From contig CALBBQ010000002.1 of assembly GCA_937926785.1 (NCBI GenBank), forward strand, positions 16,565-80,564: a DNA stretch of 64,000 bases, in the 5' to 3' direction. This document shows, piece by piece, positions 20,021 through 30,382 of the stretch. A program made the position numbers and the translations under genes. The DNA comes from an uncultured Bacteroidales bacterium (GTDB lineage: Bacteria > Bacteroidota > Bacteroidia > Bacteroidales > Tenuifilaceae). The notes below the pieces were generated by a model. It had not been told where the DNA came from. It saw only the letters and a list, made by a program, of their open reading frames with translations, and made no database searches. Position 1 is the stretch's first letter, and the number at the start of each line of letters is the position of its first letter.

Positions 20021-22522
20021 CTATTCCATTATATCCATTGAATCATCCATATCCGCTCTGCGCTCCTGACGCATTCTGAAGTTATTTATCCGGTAAGAAA
20101 ATCCCACAAACACAACCCGGCTATCGCGCCAGCTCTCATTGTATGAGTAAAAGTTGGTATCCCATGAGCTATACTTCATCTTTTGGGTGTTGAAAATATC
20201 ACTAACCCTAACGGTAATGGTACCTTTGCGGTTCAACACGTTGATTCGAGCACCAAGGTCTAACCAGTACATCTCCTGGCTTTTACCTTGTGTGCCACCT
20301 TCCATATGAAAACCTCGACCCGATCCACCAACTGTAATGGATGGGGCACGGTAATTACCGGTTAGCTGTAAATCGATATTTTTCCCTAGGGTAAAAAATG
20401 ATGCAAACTTGGCATTCCACGATGAACCTTCATTAGCCCCACTGACCACATCGCCAAAAAGTTTAGAGTAGTAGTAGCTGTAGCTGACATTAACCCTCCA
20501 CCACTTAGTGATGTTCTGAGTTACCACGGCTTCTGCTCCAATATTTTCATAATGTGAGAGGTTGATGAAGGTTGTAAGGGTAGGTTTGATGTCAACCGTG
20601 TCTATTATTGTCATTCTGCGGGCAAATCCATTACGGGTGTCCCTGTAGTAAACCGATGTGGTGATCTTGGTTTTCGGGAAGTTCAGGTTGTGACTCAGGT
20701 CAATGGAGCTGGTAAATTCCGGTTCAAGGTAAGGATTACCCTGCGACCAGTTAAACTTATTGGAGGTATTCAGGAACGGGTTTAACACCATGGCATTGGG
20801 CCGGTTTACCCGCCTGCTGTAGGAAAGCTGAAGGCTATTTTTGCTATTCGGTTCCCACCGTATATGAGCGCTTGGGAAGAGGTTTAGCCTATTAGTATCA
20901 GCAATTTGGCTGGTAGTCCTCTGATCCGATTTGGAATGCTGATCCTCCACCCTTAAACCTAACTGGTAGCTGAACTTGGAACTTGCAAATGTGTTAGAAT
21001 AGATTCCATAGGCGGAGTAAATCTCATCGTTATAAACAAAATGGTTAGAACGAGCAGCATCATACTCCCAGCTACTGGCCGTTGAATTAAAAATACTGTA
21101 CACATAGTCAGCATCAGTTCTTCTCATCTGAAGCTTTATACCGGTTTCAATTCTACCACCATTGCCAACAGGTGCAACGTAATCGGTTTGAGCGGTAAAT
21201 GAATTCATCCAACCGTCGGTTGTAGCCTTCTCAAAAGCGTCAGGAACCGGAACGGAGTTCTGCACTTCCTGCTGGTTAATGTTATTCAGGTTGTCATTAA
21301 TATTCCTTGAAAAGAATACATCGGCAGTCCACTCCTTACCTGGGGTCTCGTAGGTACGTTTAAAGTTTATGGAGTATTCATTACCGAATCCATCGTTCGC
21401 GTTGAGGGTTTTCCGGATATTTTGTAGCGTATTTATGTTAAAGTTGTTGTAGCTGTTGGATAGCATGTAGTTGTCCATATCAAATGACCGGAAGTTCAGG
21501 TTTCCTGTGAAGGATAACGAAGTTTTACTATCGATAAAGTAGTCAATACCTCCACGAATGTTGTGGAACAACATAACAGACTGCCCATCGGTGTTTTGAT
21601 CTAAAAAAGTTGAATCGACACCATTATTGAGCATGGTAACACGCTCACCAATGGAGTAACGGTTCATTTGCCCCCTGCGGAAGCTGTAGTTGGCAAATAG
21701 GTTAACATTGTTCTGTCTCCAGTTCATGTTAAGCGAGGCGTTGTACTTGTTGCCGGTACCGGCATTCAAACTTACCATGCCATTGTAACCGGGCTCTTTG
21801 CGCTTTTTTAGAACGATGTTGATGATACCGGTTATACCATCGGGATCGTACTTGGCCGATGGATTAGTAATCACCTCAACCCGGTCAATCATCTGGGCGG
21901 GCAACTCTTCCATGCTATTTAGCTGCGATGGACGGCCGTCTATCAAAATGTTTACATTTGAGCTGCCTCTCAAACTAACGTTTCCATCGGTATCTACCTC
22001 AACAGATGGAATATTCTGCAGCACATCTACAGCGGTTCCGCCTTCTACGGCAATATCCTTATCCACGTTGAACACCTTCTTATCCAGGTTATGCAGCAGC
22101 ATCTTTTTCTCACCGGTCACCACAACAGCCTCAATGTTTTCTGACGCTGCGAGAATGGATACACTACCCACATCAACCTTTGGAGTGCGCGGCGATACTG
22201 CCACCCCTTCAATCCTTCTATTCTTGTAACCAATAAACTTGATATCGATGTAGTACCTGCCGGGCATTAGCTTTTCAAGGATAAAGGTACCGCTACCATC
22301 GGTCAGGGTTCCGGTAACCAAAGAGGAGTCACGCTGCCTGTAGAGGGCTATGTTGGCAAACTCTACTCCAGTTCGGTCAAGCGAGTCGATTATCTTCCCG
22401 GTAATGATTCCGTTAAAGTTGCTCATGTCAAATCCCTGAGCTGGTCTTCCTTGGGAGCGTTCCTGAGCGTATGCAGCAAATGTTATAATAGATAAAACGC
22501 TTAGCAGTAAAATTTTTCTCAT
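20021..22522 (-). CDS. TonB-dependent receptor / outer membrane beta-barrel family protein
   Basis: Carboxypeptidase-like N-domain, plug (LQNIPSVEVDTDGNVSLRGSSNVNILIDGRPS) and C-terminal barrel; 833 aa. Confidence 0.93.
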   Translation of the reverse strand: MRKILLLSVLSIITFAAYAQERSQGRPAQGFDMSNFNGIITGKIIDSLDRTGVEFANIALYRQRDSSLVTGTLTDGSGTFILEKLMPGRYYIDIKFIGYKNRRIEGVAVSPRTPKVDVGSVSILAASENIEAVVVTGEKKMLLHNLDKKVFNVDKDIAVEGGTAVDVLQNIPSVEVDTDGNVSLRGSSNVNILIDGRPSQLNSMEELPAQMIDRVEVITNPSAKYDPDGITGIINIVLKKRKEPGYNGMVSLNAGTGNKYNASLNMNWRQNNVNLFANYSFRRGQMNRYSIGERVTMLNNGVDSTFLDQNTDGQSVMLFHNIRGGIDYFIDSKTSLSFTGNLNFRSFDMDNYMLSNSYNNFNINTLQNIRKTLNANDGFGNEYSINFKRTYETPGKEWTADVFFSRNINDNLNNINQQEVQNSVPVPDAFEKATTDGWMNSFTAQTDYVAPVGNGGRIETGIKLQMRRTDADYVYSIFNSTASSWEYDAARSNHFVYNDEIYSAYGIYSNTFASSKFSYQLGLRVEDQHSKSDQRTTSQIADTNRLNLFPSAHIRWEPNSKNSLQLSYSRRVNRPNAMVLNPFLNTSNKFNWSQGNPYLEPEFTSSIDLSHNLNFPKTKITTSVYYRDTRNGFARRMTIIDTVDIKPTLTTFINLSHYENIGAEAVVTQNITKWWRVNVSYSYYYSKLFGDVVSGANEGSSWNAKFASFFTLGKNIDLQLTGNYRAPSITVGGSGRGFHMEGGTQGKSQEMYWLDLGARINVLNRKGTITVRVSDIFNTQKMKYSSWDTNFYSYNESWRDSRVVFVGFSYRINNFRMRQERRADMDDSMDIME

Positions 22523-22618
22523 ACAGTTTAAGAAGTTAAATAAGCAATGGTATTATGTTTAAACATCAATATGACACACTGGTTTAAATAAACTTGCGTT
22601 AAGAAGTGTGAAAAATTA

Positions 22619-22652
22619 AGAAGGGGCTACGGAAAAATCCGACAGCCCCTTT
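22619..22652 (-). terminator. terminator after the first hydrogenase operon
   Basis: aaggggctacggaaaaatccgacagccccttt stem-loop downstream of the HydC-like gene. Confidence 0.6.
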
Positions 22653-22698
22653 ACTTAACCAACCTAAACTAATACCTGAAATTCAGGTATTATGCCAT

Positions 22699-23187
22699 TT
22701 ACTGCTCTTCGTATTCTTTCAGGATGTCCTTAACCCCATCGGGCGAAACACGTCCGTAAACCTTTTCGCCAATCAGCACTACAGGAGCAAGGCCACAGGC
22801 GCCAACGCAGCGCAGACAGTTGAGAGAGAACTTACCATCGGGTGTTGTTTCACCAACTTTTACGTCAAGTATGCGCTTGAATTCGTCAAGTACTTTTTCG
22901 GCTCCACGAACATAGCAGGCAGTACCGGTGCAAATGCTAATGGGGTGTTTTCCCTTGGGAATCATGGTAAAGAACGAGTAGAAAGTAACAACCCCATACA
23001 CCTTGGCAACCGATATGTTCAGCTCGGCAGCCACCACCTCCTGCACCTCTGCGGGGAGGTAACCGAAGGTTTCCTGAGTTTTGTGCAGCACGTTAATCAG
23101 TTCACCGGGGTCGTTATTGAACGACTTGCAGATTTCCTTGATCTTGGCTACCTGTTCGGGTTTGAGCTCAAGTTTTATATGTGACAT
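22699..23187 (-). CDS. NADH-dependent [FeFe]-hydrogenase subunit, NuoE/HydC-like (set 1)
   Basis: NVLHKTQETFGYLPAEVQEVVAAELNISVAKVYGVVTFYSFF; CTGTACYVRGA and CLRCVGACGLAPVV [2Fe-2S] Cys. Confidence 0.94.
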   Translation of the reverse strand: MSHIKLELKPEQVAKIKEICKSFNNDPGELINVLHKTQETFGYLPAEVQEVVAAELNISVAKVYGVVTFYSFFTMIPKGKHPISICTGTACYVRGAEKVLDEFKRILDVKVGETTPDGKFSLNCLRCVGACGLAPVVLIGEKVYGRVSPDGVKDILKEYEEQ

Positions 23188-23200
23188 TTCTGTATCCTCC

Positions 23201-24985
23201 CTATTTAATGTAGATATCCTTTTTCTTGCTAAAATAGTGGGTGTGTAGCAGGTGGTGGGCCTTCTCGCTCATCGGCTTACCCAGGAACTCCTCGTAAAGC
23301 TTAACAATGTATGGGTTCTCATGCGATTTACGAATGGGTTTGCCAGCATCCTCACGGTAAATGGCTTCCATACGGGCTTTGATAATAGCCGAGTTACCAT
23401 GATGCAGTGGCTGACCACCACCACCAATACATCCACCGGGGCAGGCCATCACCTCAATGGCATGGTAGTTTGCCTTACCCGAACGAACGTCCTCGAGCAG
23501 CTTACGGGCGTTACCCAGGCCATGCGCTATTCCAATGTTGATTGGTAATCCATTGAAATCGATGGTAGCAGAACGAATGCCTTCCATACCACGGAGCTCA
23601 GTGAAGTCAATTTTTGGTAGGGGTTTAACTGTATACAACTCGTAAGCGGTACGCACGGCAGCCTCAATTACGCCACCGGTAGCACCAAATATTACGCCAG
23701 CACCTGTTGACTCACCAAGTGGGCGGTCAAAGTCCTCATCGGGCAGATCTTCAAAGTTGATGTTGAACTCCTTGATCAGGTGAGCCAGTTCACGGGTTGA
23801 GATTGAGAAATCAACATCCGGGTTGCCATCGTGCTTGAACTCATCGCGCTGGCATTCATACTTTTTAGCCAAGCAGGGCATTACCGAAACCACTACCAGC
23901 TCCTCACGTTTCTTGCCCAGTTTATCGGCAAAGTACGATTTGGCAATCGCACCAAACATCTGTTGTGGCGACTTGGCACTCGACGGAACATCGAGCATAT
24001 CGGTAAAGTTGTGCTCAAAGAAGTTCACCCAACCGGGGCAGCAGCTGGTCAGAATTGGCAGCTTCACGCTCTTGTCGCCATTCAGGAACCGGGTTAAGCG
24101 GTCGAGTAGTTCTGTACCTTCTTCCATAATGGTAAGGTCTGCGGCAAAGTCGGTATCGAATACGTAATCGAAACCAATTTGACGCAGGGCAGCCACCATT
24201 TTGCCAGTTACCAGGGTTCCGGGTTTCATACCAAACTCCTCACCTAACGCTGCACGAACTGCCGGTGCGGTTTGAACCAGAACTGTCTTAGTGGGATCGG
24301 CTATGGCTCTGATAACTTTTGTAGTATGGTCAACCTCGGTTAATGCACCGGTGGGGCACACAGCCACACACTGTCCGCAGTAGGTACAAGGCGATTTTTC
24401 GAGGTCCTGCTCAAAGGCAGGTGCAACCACAGCCATGAAACCGCGGTTTACTGCGCTCAGCGCGCCTACGGTTTGCACGGTGTTACACATGGTCTCGCAA
24501 CGGCGGCACATGATACACTTGTCCACATCGCGAATGATTGAAGGAGAAAAGTCCTTCTTATAAGTTGACATTTCAGCGTATTCCTGGCCGGGGATTTCAC
24601 GTATACCAAGTTTAACAGCCATGTTCTGCAAATCGCAACGACCACTCTTTGGACAGGTCAAGCAATCCTTTGGGTGGTCGGACAGGATAAGCTCCATTAC
24701 GGTACGACGTGCGTTTATTACGCGGGTAGTGTGGGTTTTAACCACCATGCCCTCAGCGCACTCTGTAGCACAACTTGGAGCCAGATTTCGTCTTCCTTCA
24801 ACCTCTACTACGCAAACACGGCAGCCTGCAGGCTTATTCTCAACACCCAGGTCGTGCAAGTCCATGTAACACAACACAGGGATATCGATGCCTAACTTCT
24901 TGGCAGCTTTGTAAATTGTAGTACCCTTGGGTACTTCAACTTGCTTGTTATCTATTGTAAGTTTTATAGTTTCCATTGTCATCAC
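23201..24985 (-). CDS. [FeFe]-hydrogenase catalytic subunit HydA (set 1)
   Basis: N-terminal [2Fe-2S] and ferredoxin domains; H-cluster motifs TSCCPGW, MPCLAKKYE, MACPGGCIGGGGQP. Confidence 0.96.
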   Translation of the reverse strand: MMTMETIKLTIDNKQVEVPKGTTIYKAAKKLGIDIPVLCYMDLHDLGVENKPAGCRVCVVEVEGRRNLAPSCATECAEGMVVKTHTTRVINARRTVMELILSDHPKDCLTCPKSGRCDLQNMAVKLGIREIPGQEYAEMSTYKKDFSPSIIRDVDKCIMCRRCETMCNTVQTVGALSAVNRGFMAVVAPAFEQDLEKSPCTYCGQCVAVCPTGALTEVDHTTKVIRAIADPTKTVLVQTAPAVRAALGEEFGMKPGTLVTGKMVAALRQIGFDYVFDTDFAADLTIMEEGTELLDRLTRFLNGDKSVKLPILTSCCPGWVNFFEHNFTDMLDVPSSAKSPQQMFGAIAKSYFADKLGKKREELVVVSVMPCLAKKYECQRDEFKHDGNPDVDFSISTRELAHLIKEFNINFEDLPDEDFDRPLGESTGAGVIFGATGGVIEAAVRTAYELYTVKPLPKIDFTELRGMEGIRSATIDFNGLPINIGIAHGLGNARKLLEDVRSGKANYHAIEVMACPGGCIGGGGQPLHHGNSAIIKARMEAIYREDAGKPIRKSHENPYIVKLYEEFLGKPMSEKAHHLLHTHYFSKKKDIYIK

Positions 24986-24990
24986 CCTAA

Positions 24991-26817
24991 TTATTTAATG
25001 CTGATAGCATCGAATTTACACTTCTCAATACATGCTCCACACTTGATACAGATGGCAGGATTAATTTCGTGTGGTTTTTTGCGCTCACCGCTAATTGCGT
25101 TAACCGGACAGTTGCGAGCACAAGCAGTACATCCCACGCAGGCTTCAGGGTCAATTACATACTGCATGAGCGATTTGCACTGACCCGAAGGGCACTTCTT
25201 GTCCACCACGTGAGCCACATACTCATGATAGAAGTTATCAAGTGTAGATAGAACAGGGTTTGGCGAGGTTTGGCCTAAACCGCAAAGCGATGTATCCTTA
25301 ATCACAGTGGAAAGGTTACGAAGGCGCTCGAGATCCTCCATGGTGCCATCGCCCTTGGTTATGCGCTCCAGAAGCTCATACAGGCGCTTGTTACCAATTC
25401 GGCAGGGTGAGCACTTTCCGCAGCTCTCCTCAACGGTGAAGTCCAAGTAGAATTTGGCTACCGATACCATACAGTCATCCTCGTCCATAACGATCATGCC
25501 ACCCGAACCCATCATTGAACCCGCAGCTATCAGGTTGTCAAAATCGATAGGGGTATCGAGGTGCTTCTCGGTTAAGCAGCCACCCGATGGACCACCGGTT
25601 TGAACAGCCTTGAACTTCTTCCCGTTCTTAATACCACCGCCAATCTCAAAGATTACCTCACGCAGGGTGATCCCCATGGGAACCTCAATCAATCCTACGT
25701 TGTTGATTTTTCCGGCAAGTGCAAACACCTTAGTACCCTTGCTCTTCTCGGTTCCGATAGATGAATACCAGTCGGCACCCTTTAGGATAATGGCAGGAAC
25801 GTTTGCAAAGGTTTCAACGTTGTTCACGTTGGTAGGCTTGCCCATGTATCCACTTTGAGCGGGGAATGGGGGCTTATTGCTGGGTTCTCCACGTAAACCC
25901 TCCATGGAGTGGATCAGAGCTGTTTCCTCGCCGCAAACAAATGCACCAGCACCGTAACGGAGTTCGATATCAAAGTTGAAACCGGTACCAAAAATATCGT
26001 TACCCAGCAACCCATACTCACGAGCCTGATCAATGGCTATTTTCAGTCGTTTAATGGCAAGAGGATACTCTGCCCTAATGTAAACTAGCCCTTTGTTTGC
26101 ACCAATGCAATAACCACAAATGGCCATAGCCTCAATTACAGAGTGGGGATCGCCCTCGAGGATGGACCTGTCCATGAACGCACCTGGGTCGCCCTCGTCG
26201 GCATTACAAACCACGTACTTTTGATCAGCGGCGTTCTTGCTTGCAATTTCCCACTTAAGACCGGTCGGGAATCCCCCACCCCCACGTCCACGTAAACCCG
26301 ATTTCTTTATTATGTCAATGGTTTGCTGGGGAGTGTATTCGGTTAACACCTTGCCCAGAGCCTGGTATCCCTCGCGAGCAATGTATTCATCAATATTCTC
26401 GGGGTTAATGAAACCGCAGTTACGAAGCGCAATGCGCATCTGCTTGCGGTAAAAGCCCATGTGCTTTGAATCCTCAATCGTAGCCTTCTTTGCAGGGTCA
26501 ACATAGAGCAACCGCTCTACCTTACGTCCCTTAATTACATGCTCTTTTACAATTTCGGAAGCATCCTCGGGTTTTACCTGGGTGTAAAAAGTATTATCGG
26601 GTAATACCTTAACAATAGGTCCTTTCTCGCAAAAACCAAAGCAACCGGTCATGATAACCTGAACCTCGTTCTGCAGGTTATTGCCTTCCAGTTCGGTTTT
26701 AAGCTTTTCTGCTATTGCATCGCTTGCAGAGGCCTTACATCCGGTTCCTCCGCAAATCAGCAGGTGCATTTTATACTTTGTCATTACAATACCTCCCAGT
26801 GGATTATTTGTTATCAA
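24991..26817 (-). CDS. NuoF/HydB-like NADH-binding subunit, full-length (set 1)
   Basis: N-terminal thioredoxin-like [2Fe-2S] domain, GLRGRGGGGFPTGLKWE, GAGAFVCGEETALIHSMEG, ESCGKCSPCRIG, C-terminal 2x[4Fe-4S]. Likely start at 26784 (MTKYKMHL). Confidence 0.95.
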   Translation of the reverse strand: MITNNPLGGIVMTKYKMHLLICGGTGCKASASDAIAEKLKTELEGNNLQNEVQVIMTGCFGFCEKGPIVKVLPDNTFYTQVKPEDASEIVKEHVIKGRKVERLLYVDPAKKATIEDSKHMGFYRKQMRIALRNCGFINPENIDEYIAREGYQALGKVLTEYTPQQTIDIIKKSGLRGRGGGGFPTGLKWEIASKNAADQKYVVCNADEGDPGAFMDRSILEGDPHSVIEAMAICGYCIGANKGLVYIRAEYPLAIKRLKIAIDQAREYGLLGNDIFGTGFNFDIELRYGAGAFVCGEETALIHSMEGLRGEPSNKPPFPAQSGYMGKPTNVNNVETFANVPAIILKGADWYSSIGTEKSKGTKVFALAGKINNVGLIEVPMGITLREVIFEIGGGIKNGKKFKAVQTGGPSGGCLTEKHLDTPIDFDNLIAAGSMMGSGGMIVMDEDDCMVSVAKFYLDFTVEESCGKCSPCRIGNKRLYELLERITKGDGTMEDLERLRNLSTVIKDTSLCGLGQTSPNPVLSTLDNFYHEYVAHVVDKKCPSGQCKSLMQYVIDPEACVGCTACARNCPVNAISGERKKPHEINPAICIKCGACIEKCKFDAISIK

Positions 26818-27202
26818 TTGACTCGTAGTTCACGGGTATGATTCCATCAACCAACTCCCCGTTCTTGATATACTTTTCAATGATCTCGTCAGCCTTCTTG
26901 GTGTCAACGTATCCAAAAACAACGGGGTCGGCATTAGGTAGCTTAACCTCGATGGTAGGTTCTGCATAGCAGTATCCCATGCAGCCGGTTTGGGTAATAA
27001 CAGCGTTAATTCCACGCTTTTCCAATTCCTCAAGCAGAAATTCCATCACATTCTTGGCTCCTGAAGCAATACCACAGGTGGCCATGGCAACCTTAATCTG
27101 AATGAGATTCTCTGCAGCATCGCCCTTCTCCCTAAGGTCGATTTTAGCCTGCAGGCTCTCCTTCATCTTCTTCAGATCGGCAAGCGATTTAACTTTTGTC
27201 AT
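26804..27202 (-). CDS. (2Fe-2S) ferredoxin domain protein, HndB-like (set 1)
   Basis: VAMATCGIASGAKNV, TQTGCMGYCYAEP thioredoxin-like [2Fe-2S] motif. Confidence 0.9.
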   Translation of the reverse strand: MTKVKSLADLKKMKESLQAKIDLREKGDAAENLIQIKVAMATCGIASGAKNVMEFLLEELEKRGINAVITQTGCMGYCYAEPTIEVKLPNADPVVFGYVDTKKADEIIEKYIKNGELVDGIIPVNYESIDNK

Positions 27203-27259
27203 AATCTATTCTCCTTGTGTATATTTGGTTGGTTTCTAAACTTTTGTAATATAGTTGTG

Positions 27260-27292
27260 CAAAATTACTTTTTATTGTTACTTCATTAACAA
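27260..27292 (-). promoter_or_regulatory. promoter (-7 TAATTTTG at 27267-27260) with Rex-like operator TTGTTACTTCATTAACAA at 27275-27292
   Basis: The palindrome spans the -33 region and spacer of the set-1 hydrogenase operon; one mismatch to TTGTTAANNNNTTAACAA. Confidence 0.55.
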
Positions 27293-27307
27293 TTAAAAAT
27301 ATGTTTT

Positions 27308-27862
27308 TCAACCTAAATTCGTTATTTGTAATTCGTCTAAATTCGAGGCTATATATTCCTTAACCATGGGGAACACAGCGCTATCGTTTAGGGGTATTCC
27401 ACCGAGGGCGTCATTCAAATCAGTTGTACTTACTGAGAATTCGGCTGAGTTGACCCGAACGTGGAAGCTAAATTCAATGCTCGGATACGAGCATATCAGC
27501 AGGGCAATGGTACCCGCAACATCACCCATGGGTACGCAGTCGATGTGCGACTTTACGAAACGCACACTAAGCTTGGTACCCATACCCGGTTCCGATTCGA
27601 TCCGTAAAAAGCCTCCTGTCTGCTCAGCATTCTGTTTCAACAATGGTATTCCCAACCCTACCCTCCGGGTGGTTCGGGTAGTTGTAAATGGGTCAGCAAC
27701 CCGCTTCAGGAAATCGCCATCCATTCCTTTACCATTATCGTTGACAGTGAGCCCAATATAATCATTCCGGTCATCAATTTCAAGGGTGATTTGTATCACC
27801 TTGGCTTCGGCAGCCACTGAGTTCTGAACAATATCAAGGATATGCAGCGATAGATCCTTCAT
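27308..27862 (-). CDS. HATPase_c (GHKL) domain protein of the hydrogenase locus
   Basis: LHILDIVQNSVAA, VNDNGKGMDGDF, GLGIPLLKQNAEQTGG, GMGTKLSVRF N/G-box motifs. Confidence 0.88.
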   Translation of the reverse strand: MKDLSLHILDIVQNSVAAEAKVIQITLEIDDRNDYIGLTVNDNGKGMDGDFLKRVADPFTTTRTTRRVGLGIPLLKQNAEQTGGFLRIESEPGMGTKLSVRFVKSHIDCVPMGDVAGTIALLICSYPSIEFSFHVRVNSAEFSVSTTDLNDALGGIPLNDSAVFPMVKEYIASNLDELQITNLG

Positions 27863-27910
27863 GGAAAGCTCATCAATTTATATCGGTTTTAAACAAAAAA
27901 GTAAAGGCCA

Positions 27911-28654
27911 TTACTGAAAGGGGTAAACACCTGCTCCTCCCCAACCCGAGAGGGCAGCTTTTAGCCCATTGAATGAAATTTCGTCCAAGCAGTAATCCGT
28001 GTATTGTGTTCCAATCTGATTAATGAAGTGGGCATCGGAGTTTCTGATGAATACAGTGCCAGGTTTTAATGGATTTGCTGCTTTGAAAGCATCTACGCTG
28101 GTATTTCTGGAAATTTCCAGAGCATCGAACTGTAACGTGGGTGGTACAAACCCAAGCTGGCTGGTAACGCTGTATTTCGGTCTGTCAACATGAGCAGGAA
28201 TAAATAATCCTTGAATTGAGTTAATAAACTCTGCCACTTCGTCAATACTTTTGTTAACTGCGGCATGTAACAGGTAATCAATTTCCTGTTCAATTTCCTC
28301 CTGCTCATTCACAACCACTTGATAACCAAATATATCTGGGTTATTAGGGATATGAATAATATTCTGTTCAAGAAATGCCTGTAACGCCAAACGCTGTTCC
28401 TCGGTATCCACCAGGCATAGGCAGTGAATCTCTTCCCTGGTGTTAATTTCTGCACCATACAAGCAGTAAATGCCACTCTTTAGTGCTAACCTACGGGTTA
28501 ATGGACCATGAAGGGTGCTGTTGTGATCGGTAACTGCAATGAGCTGCAAACCCATCTGTACGGCACGGGCAACAATATTTGCAGGGCTCATCTCCAGATC
28601 GGCACAAGGCGAAATCACTGAGTGTATGTGTAGGTCGGCCCTGACTCTTTTCAT
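27911..28654 (-). CDS. PHP domain metal-dependent phosphoesterase
   Basis: ADLHIHSVISPCADLEMSP, LIAVTDHNSTLHG, GAEINTREEIHCL, IPAHVDRP. Confidence 0.9.
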   Translation of the reverse strand: MKRVRADLHIHSVISPCADLEMSPANIVARAVQMGLQLIAVTDHNSTLHGPLTRRLALKSGIYCLYGAEINTREEIHCLCLVDTEEQRLALQAFLEQNIIHIPNNPDIFGYQVVVNEQEEIEQEIDYLLHAAVNKSIDEVAEFINSIQGLFIPAHVDRPKYSVTSQLGFVPPTLQFDALEISRNTSVDAFKAANPLKPGTVFIRNSDAHFINQIGTQYTDYCLDEISFNGLKAALSGWGGAGVYPFQ

Positions 28655-28995
28655 TTTAATCCGAGGAGATGATAAAGCTTTCCGCTAATCTCAAATGCCT
28701 GTAAGTCGGTTCCAAGGATAGGGATTTTCTCGTTATCACTCTGCACTATGGTGTTAGGTTCAGGCTGCAACCCTTTTACCAGAATAACTGCAGAGATATC
28801 TTTTAGAGTGGCTACAGCCATAACGTTGACGTGAGTTTGCAGAGTTATCCACACCGCACCAGCAGGTGCATTTCCCATCACATCGCTCAGCAGATCGGAC
28901 GTGTAACCTCCTGTTACCATATTATCCAACCCCTCGTGGCCTGAGTAAACCTTAAGGTTTAACGCATCAACAAGATCCTTTACATTCATATGCAA
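28651..28995 (-). CDS. DRTGG-like domain protein (copy 1)
   Basis: VTGGYTSDLLSDVMGNAPAGAVWITLQTHVNVMAVA; same fold pattern as copy 2 at 30.8 kb. Confidence 0.8.
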   Translation of the reverse strand: MHMNVKDLVDALNLKVYSGHEGLDNMVTGGYTSDLLSDVMGNAPAGAVWITLQTHVNVMAVATLKDISAVILVKGLQPEPNTIVQSDNEKIPILGTDLQAFEISGKLYHLLGLK

Positions 28996-29000
28996 TTCAT

Positions 29001-30368
29001 TTACTTATTTCGAATGGGCTTATCACAATCTTTCAGGAATCGGTTCTCACCCCATATCCGCTTCATAATCTCAAACGAATGGGTTGGGCTGAGCTTGTTC
29101 TGCTCCATTATTTTTTGAAGAAACACACAATGCGATATTGCACCCTTCCCCTGCACTATATCCTCAGCAAGCGACAAGCACGATGGTGCTCCACATACCC
29201 CACAATCGATACCCGGCAGGTAGCACATGATGCGGTTTACCCGCTGCATTTTAAGCATGGCACGAGCCATATCCTCATCGAGTTTGAGCATGGATCGGGG
29301 TTGTAGCGGTAAAAGCGAGGTCTGGCCCGCAACCTTTTGCTCATAGCTTTTCACCTTGTCCATTGAACGCTGAACGCTCCAGAATCCAACTCCTTTGGCG
29401 TTCTTACGAATAAGTTCAGCGGCCAGGAATCGGTTTCCTGGGGGTAGAATTCCTCCAGCGCAGCTTTCATCGCAAGCCCTAAGCTCCAGGTAATCGATTC
29501 CCGAAATTTCATCGTTCTCAATCTTTTCCAAAAACTCAACCACATTCCATATCCCATCAATGGCCAGGCTCCTTCCTTCGATATGGCTGGCCTCGCCATT
29601 GGTAAGCGCCCACGTGTAGCTCCGGGGGCTCAGCTCTGAGCTGAACGAGGCATTCTCGCCAATCTGAACCCTATGTTTCACCTCGCGCAGAATGCGATTG
29701 TAAATGAAATCCATGTTGATAACCCCCTCTATCTCCGACTTATCCTCGCCCTCGGGTCGTTTTATGGCAACAATCTTGGCAGCACAAGGGGTTACATAGA
29801 ATATCCCGATTTCGCTTTCGGGAATTCCCTGCTCAATCAGATTTGCCTTAACGTAGGAAGCTGTAAGATCCAATGGTGGTCTTACTAATGCAATATTCTC
29901 AACCAGCGATGGGAATTTTACCTGAATAAGCCTTACAACCGCCGGGCAGAATGATGAAATCACCGGCTTTGTCGAACTTGAAGCGATGTACCTATTGAGC
30001 TGTCCAATAAGATACTCCACTGAATCCTCAACCTCAACAATGGAAGTAAACCCCAGATTCATTAGGGCTTGCGCAATCTCATCGCGCGGTATTTCGTCGT
30101 TGAACTGCCCCAGCATGACAGATGGGATGAGCGCAATCCTGTGCTTATAGCTAAAGATCCTGGAAAAATCGTCCTGTTCAACAGTAATGGCATGGGTAGG
30201 ACACACACGGTAACATTCGCCACAGTCAATACAACGATTACTTATCAGCTGGGCTTTCCCACCCGAAACCCTTAAGGCTTCGGTTGGGCAAACCCTCATA
30301 CAGTGGGAGCAACCGATGCATACATCGGGCAATATTTTAAGTGCATGGTAAAACTCGGAACTAGCCAC
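29001..30368 (-). CDS. HydS-like protein: ferredoxin domain + divergent [Fe] hydrogenase large-subunit C-terminal domain + C-terminal Fe-S motif
   Basis: CIGCSHCMRVCPTEAL/CIDCGECYRVCPTHAI; divergent motifs SSFCPAV, TPCAAK, ACDESCAGG; C-terminal CYLPGIDCGVCGAPSCLSLAEDIVQGKGAISHC. Confidence 0.9.
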   Translation of the reverse strand: MASSEFYHALKILPDVCIGCSHCMRVCPTEALRVSGGKAQLISNRCIDCGECYRVCPTHAITVEQDDFSRIFSYKHRIALIPSVMLGQFNDEIPRDEIAQALMNLGFTSIVEVEDSVEYLIGQLNRYIASSSTKPVISSFCPAVVRLIQVKFPSLVENIALVRPPLDLTASYVKANLIEQGIPESEIGIFYVTPCAAKIVAIKRPEGEDKSEIEGVINMDFIYNRILREVKHRVQIGENASFSSELSPRSYTWALTNGEASHIEGRSLAIDGIWNVVEFLEKIENDEISGIDYLELRACDESCAGGILPPGNRFLAAELIRKNAKGVGFWSVQRSMDKVKSYEQKVAGQTSLLPLQPRSMLKLDEDMARAMLKMQRVNRIMCYLPGIDCGVCGAPSCLSLAEDIVQGKGAISHCVFLQKIMEQNKLSPTHSFEIMKRIWGENRFLKDCDKPIRNK

Positions 30369-30382
30369 AGCAATTCAGATTA

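Noticed and set aside
22699-27202. Set-1 genes considered as respiratory complex I (NuoEFG)
   Set aside because: HydA has full H-cluster motifs and no other nuo genes are present; this is an NAD-linked hydrogenase set.
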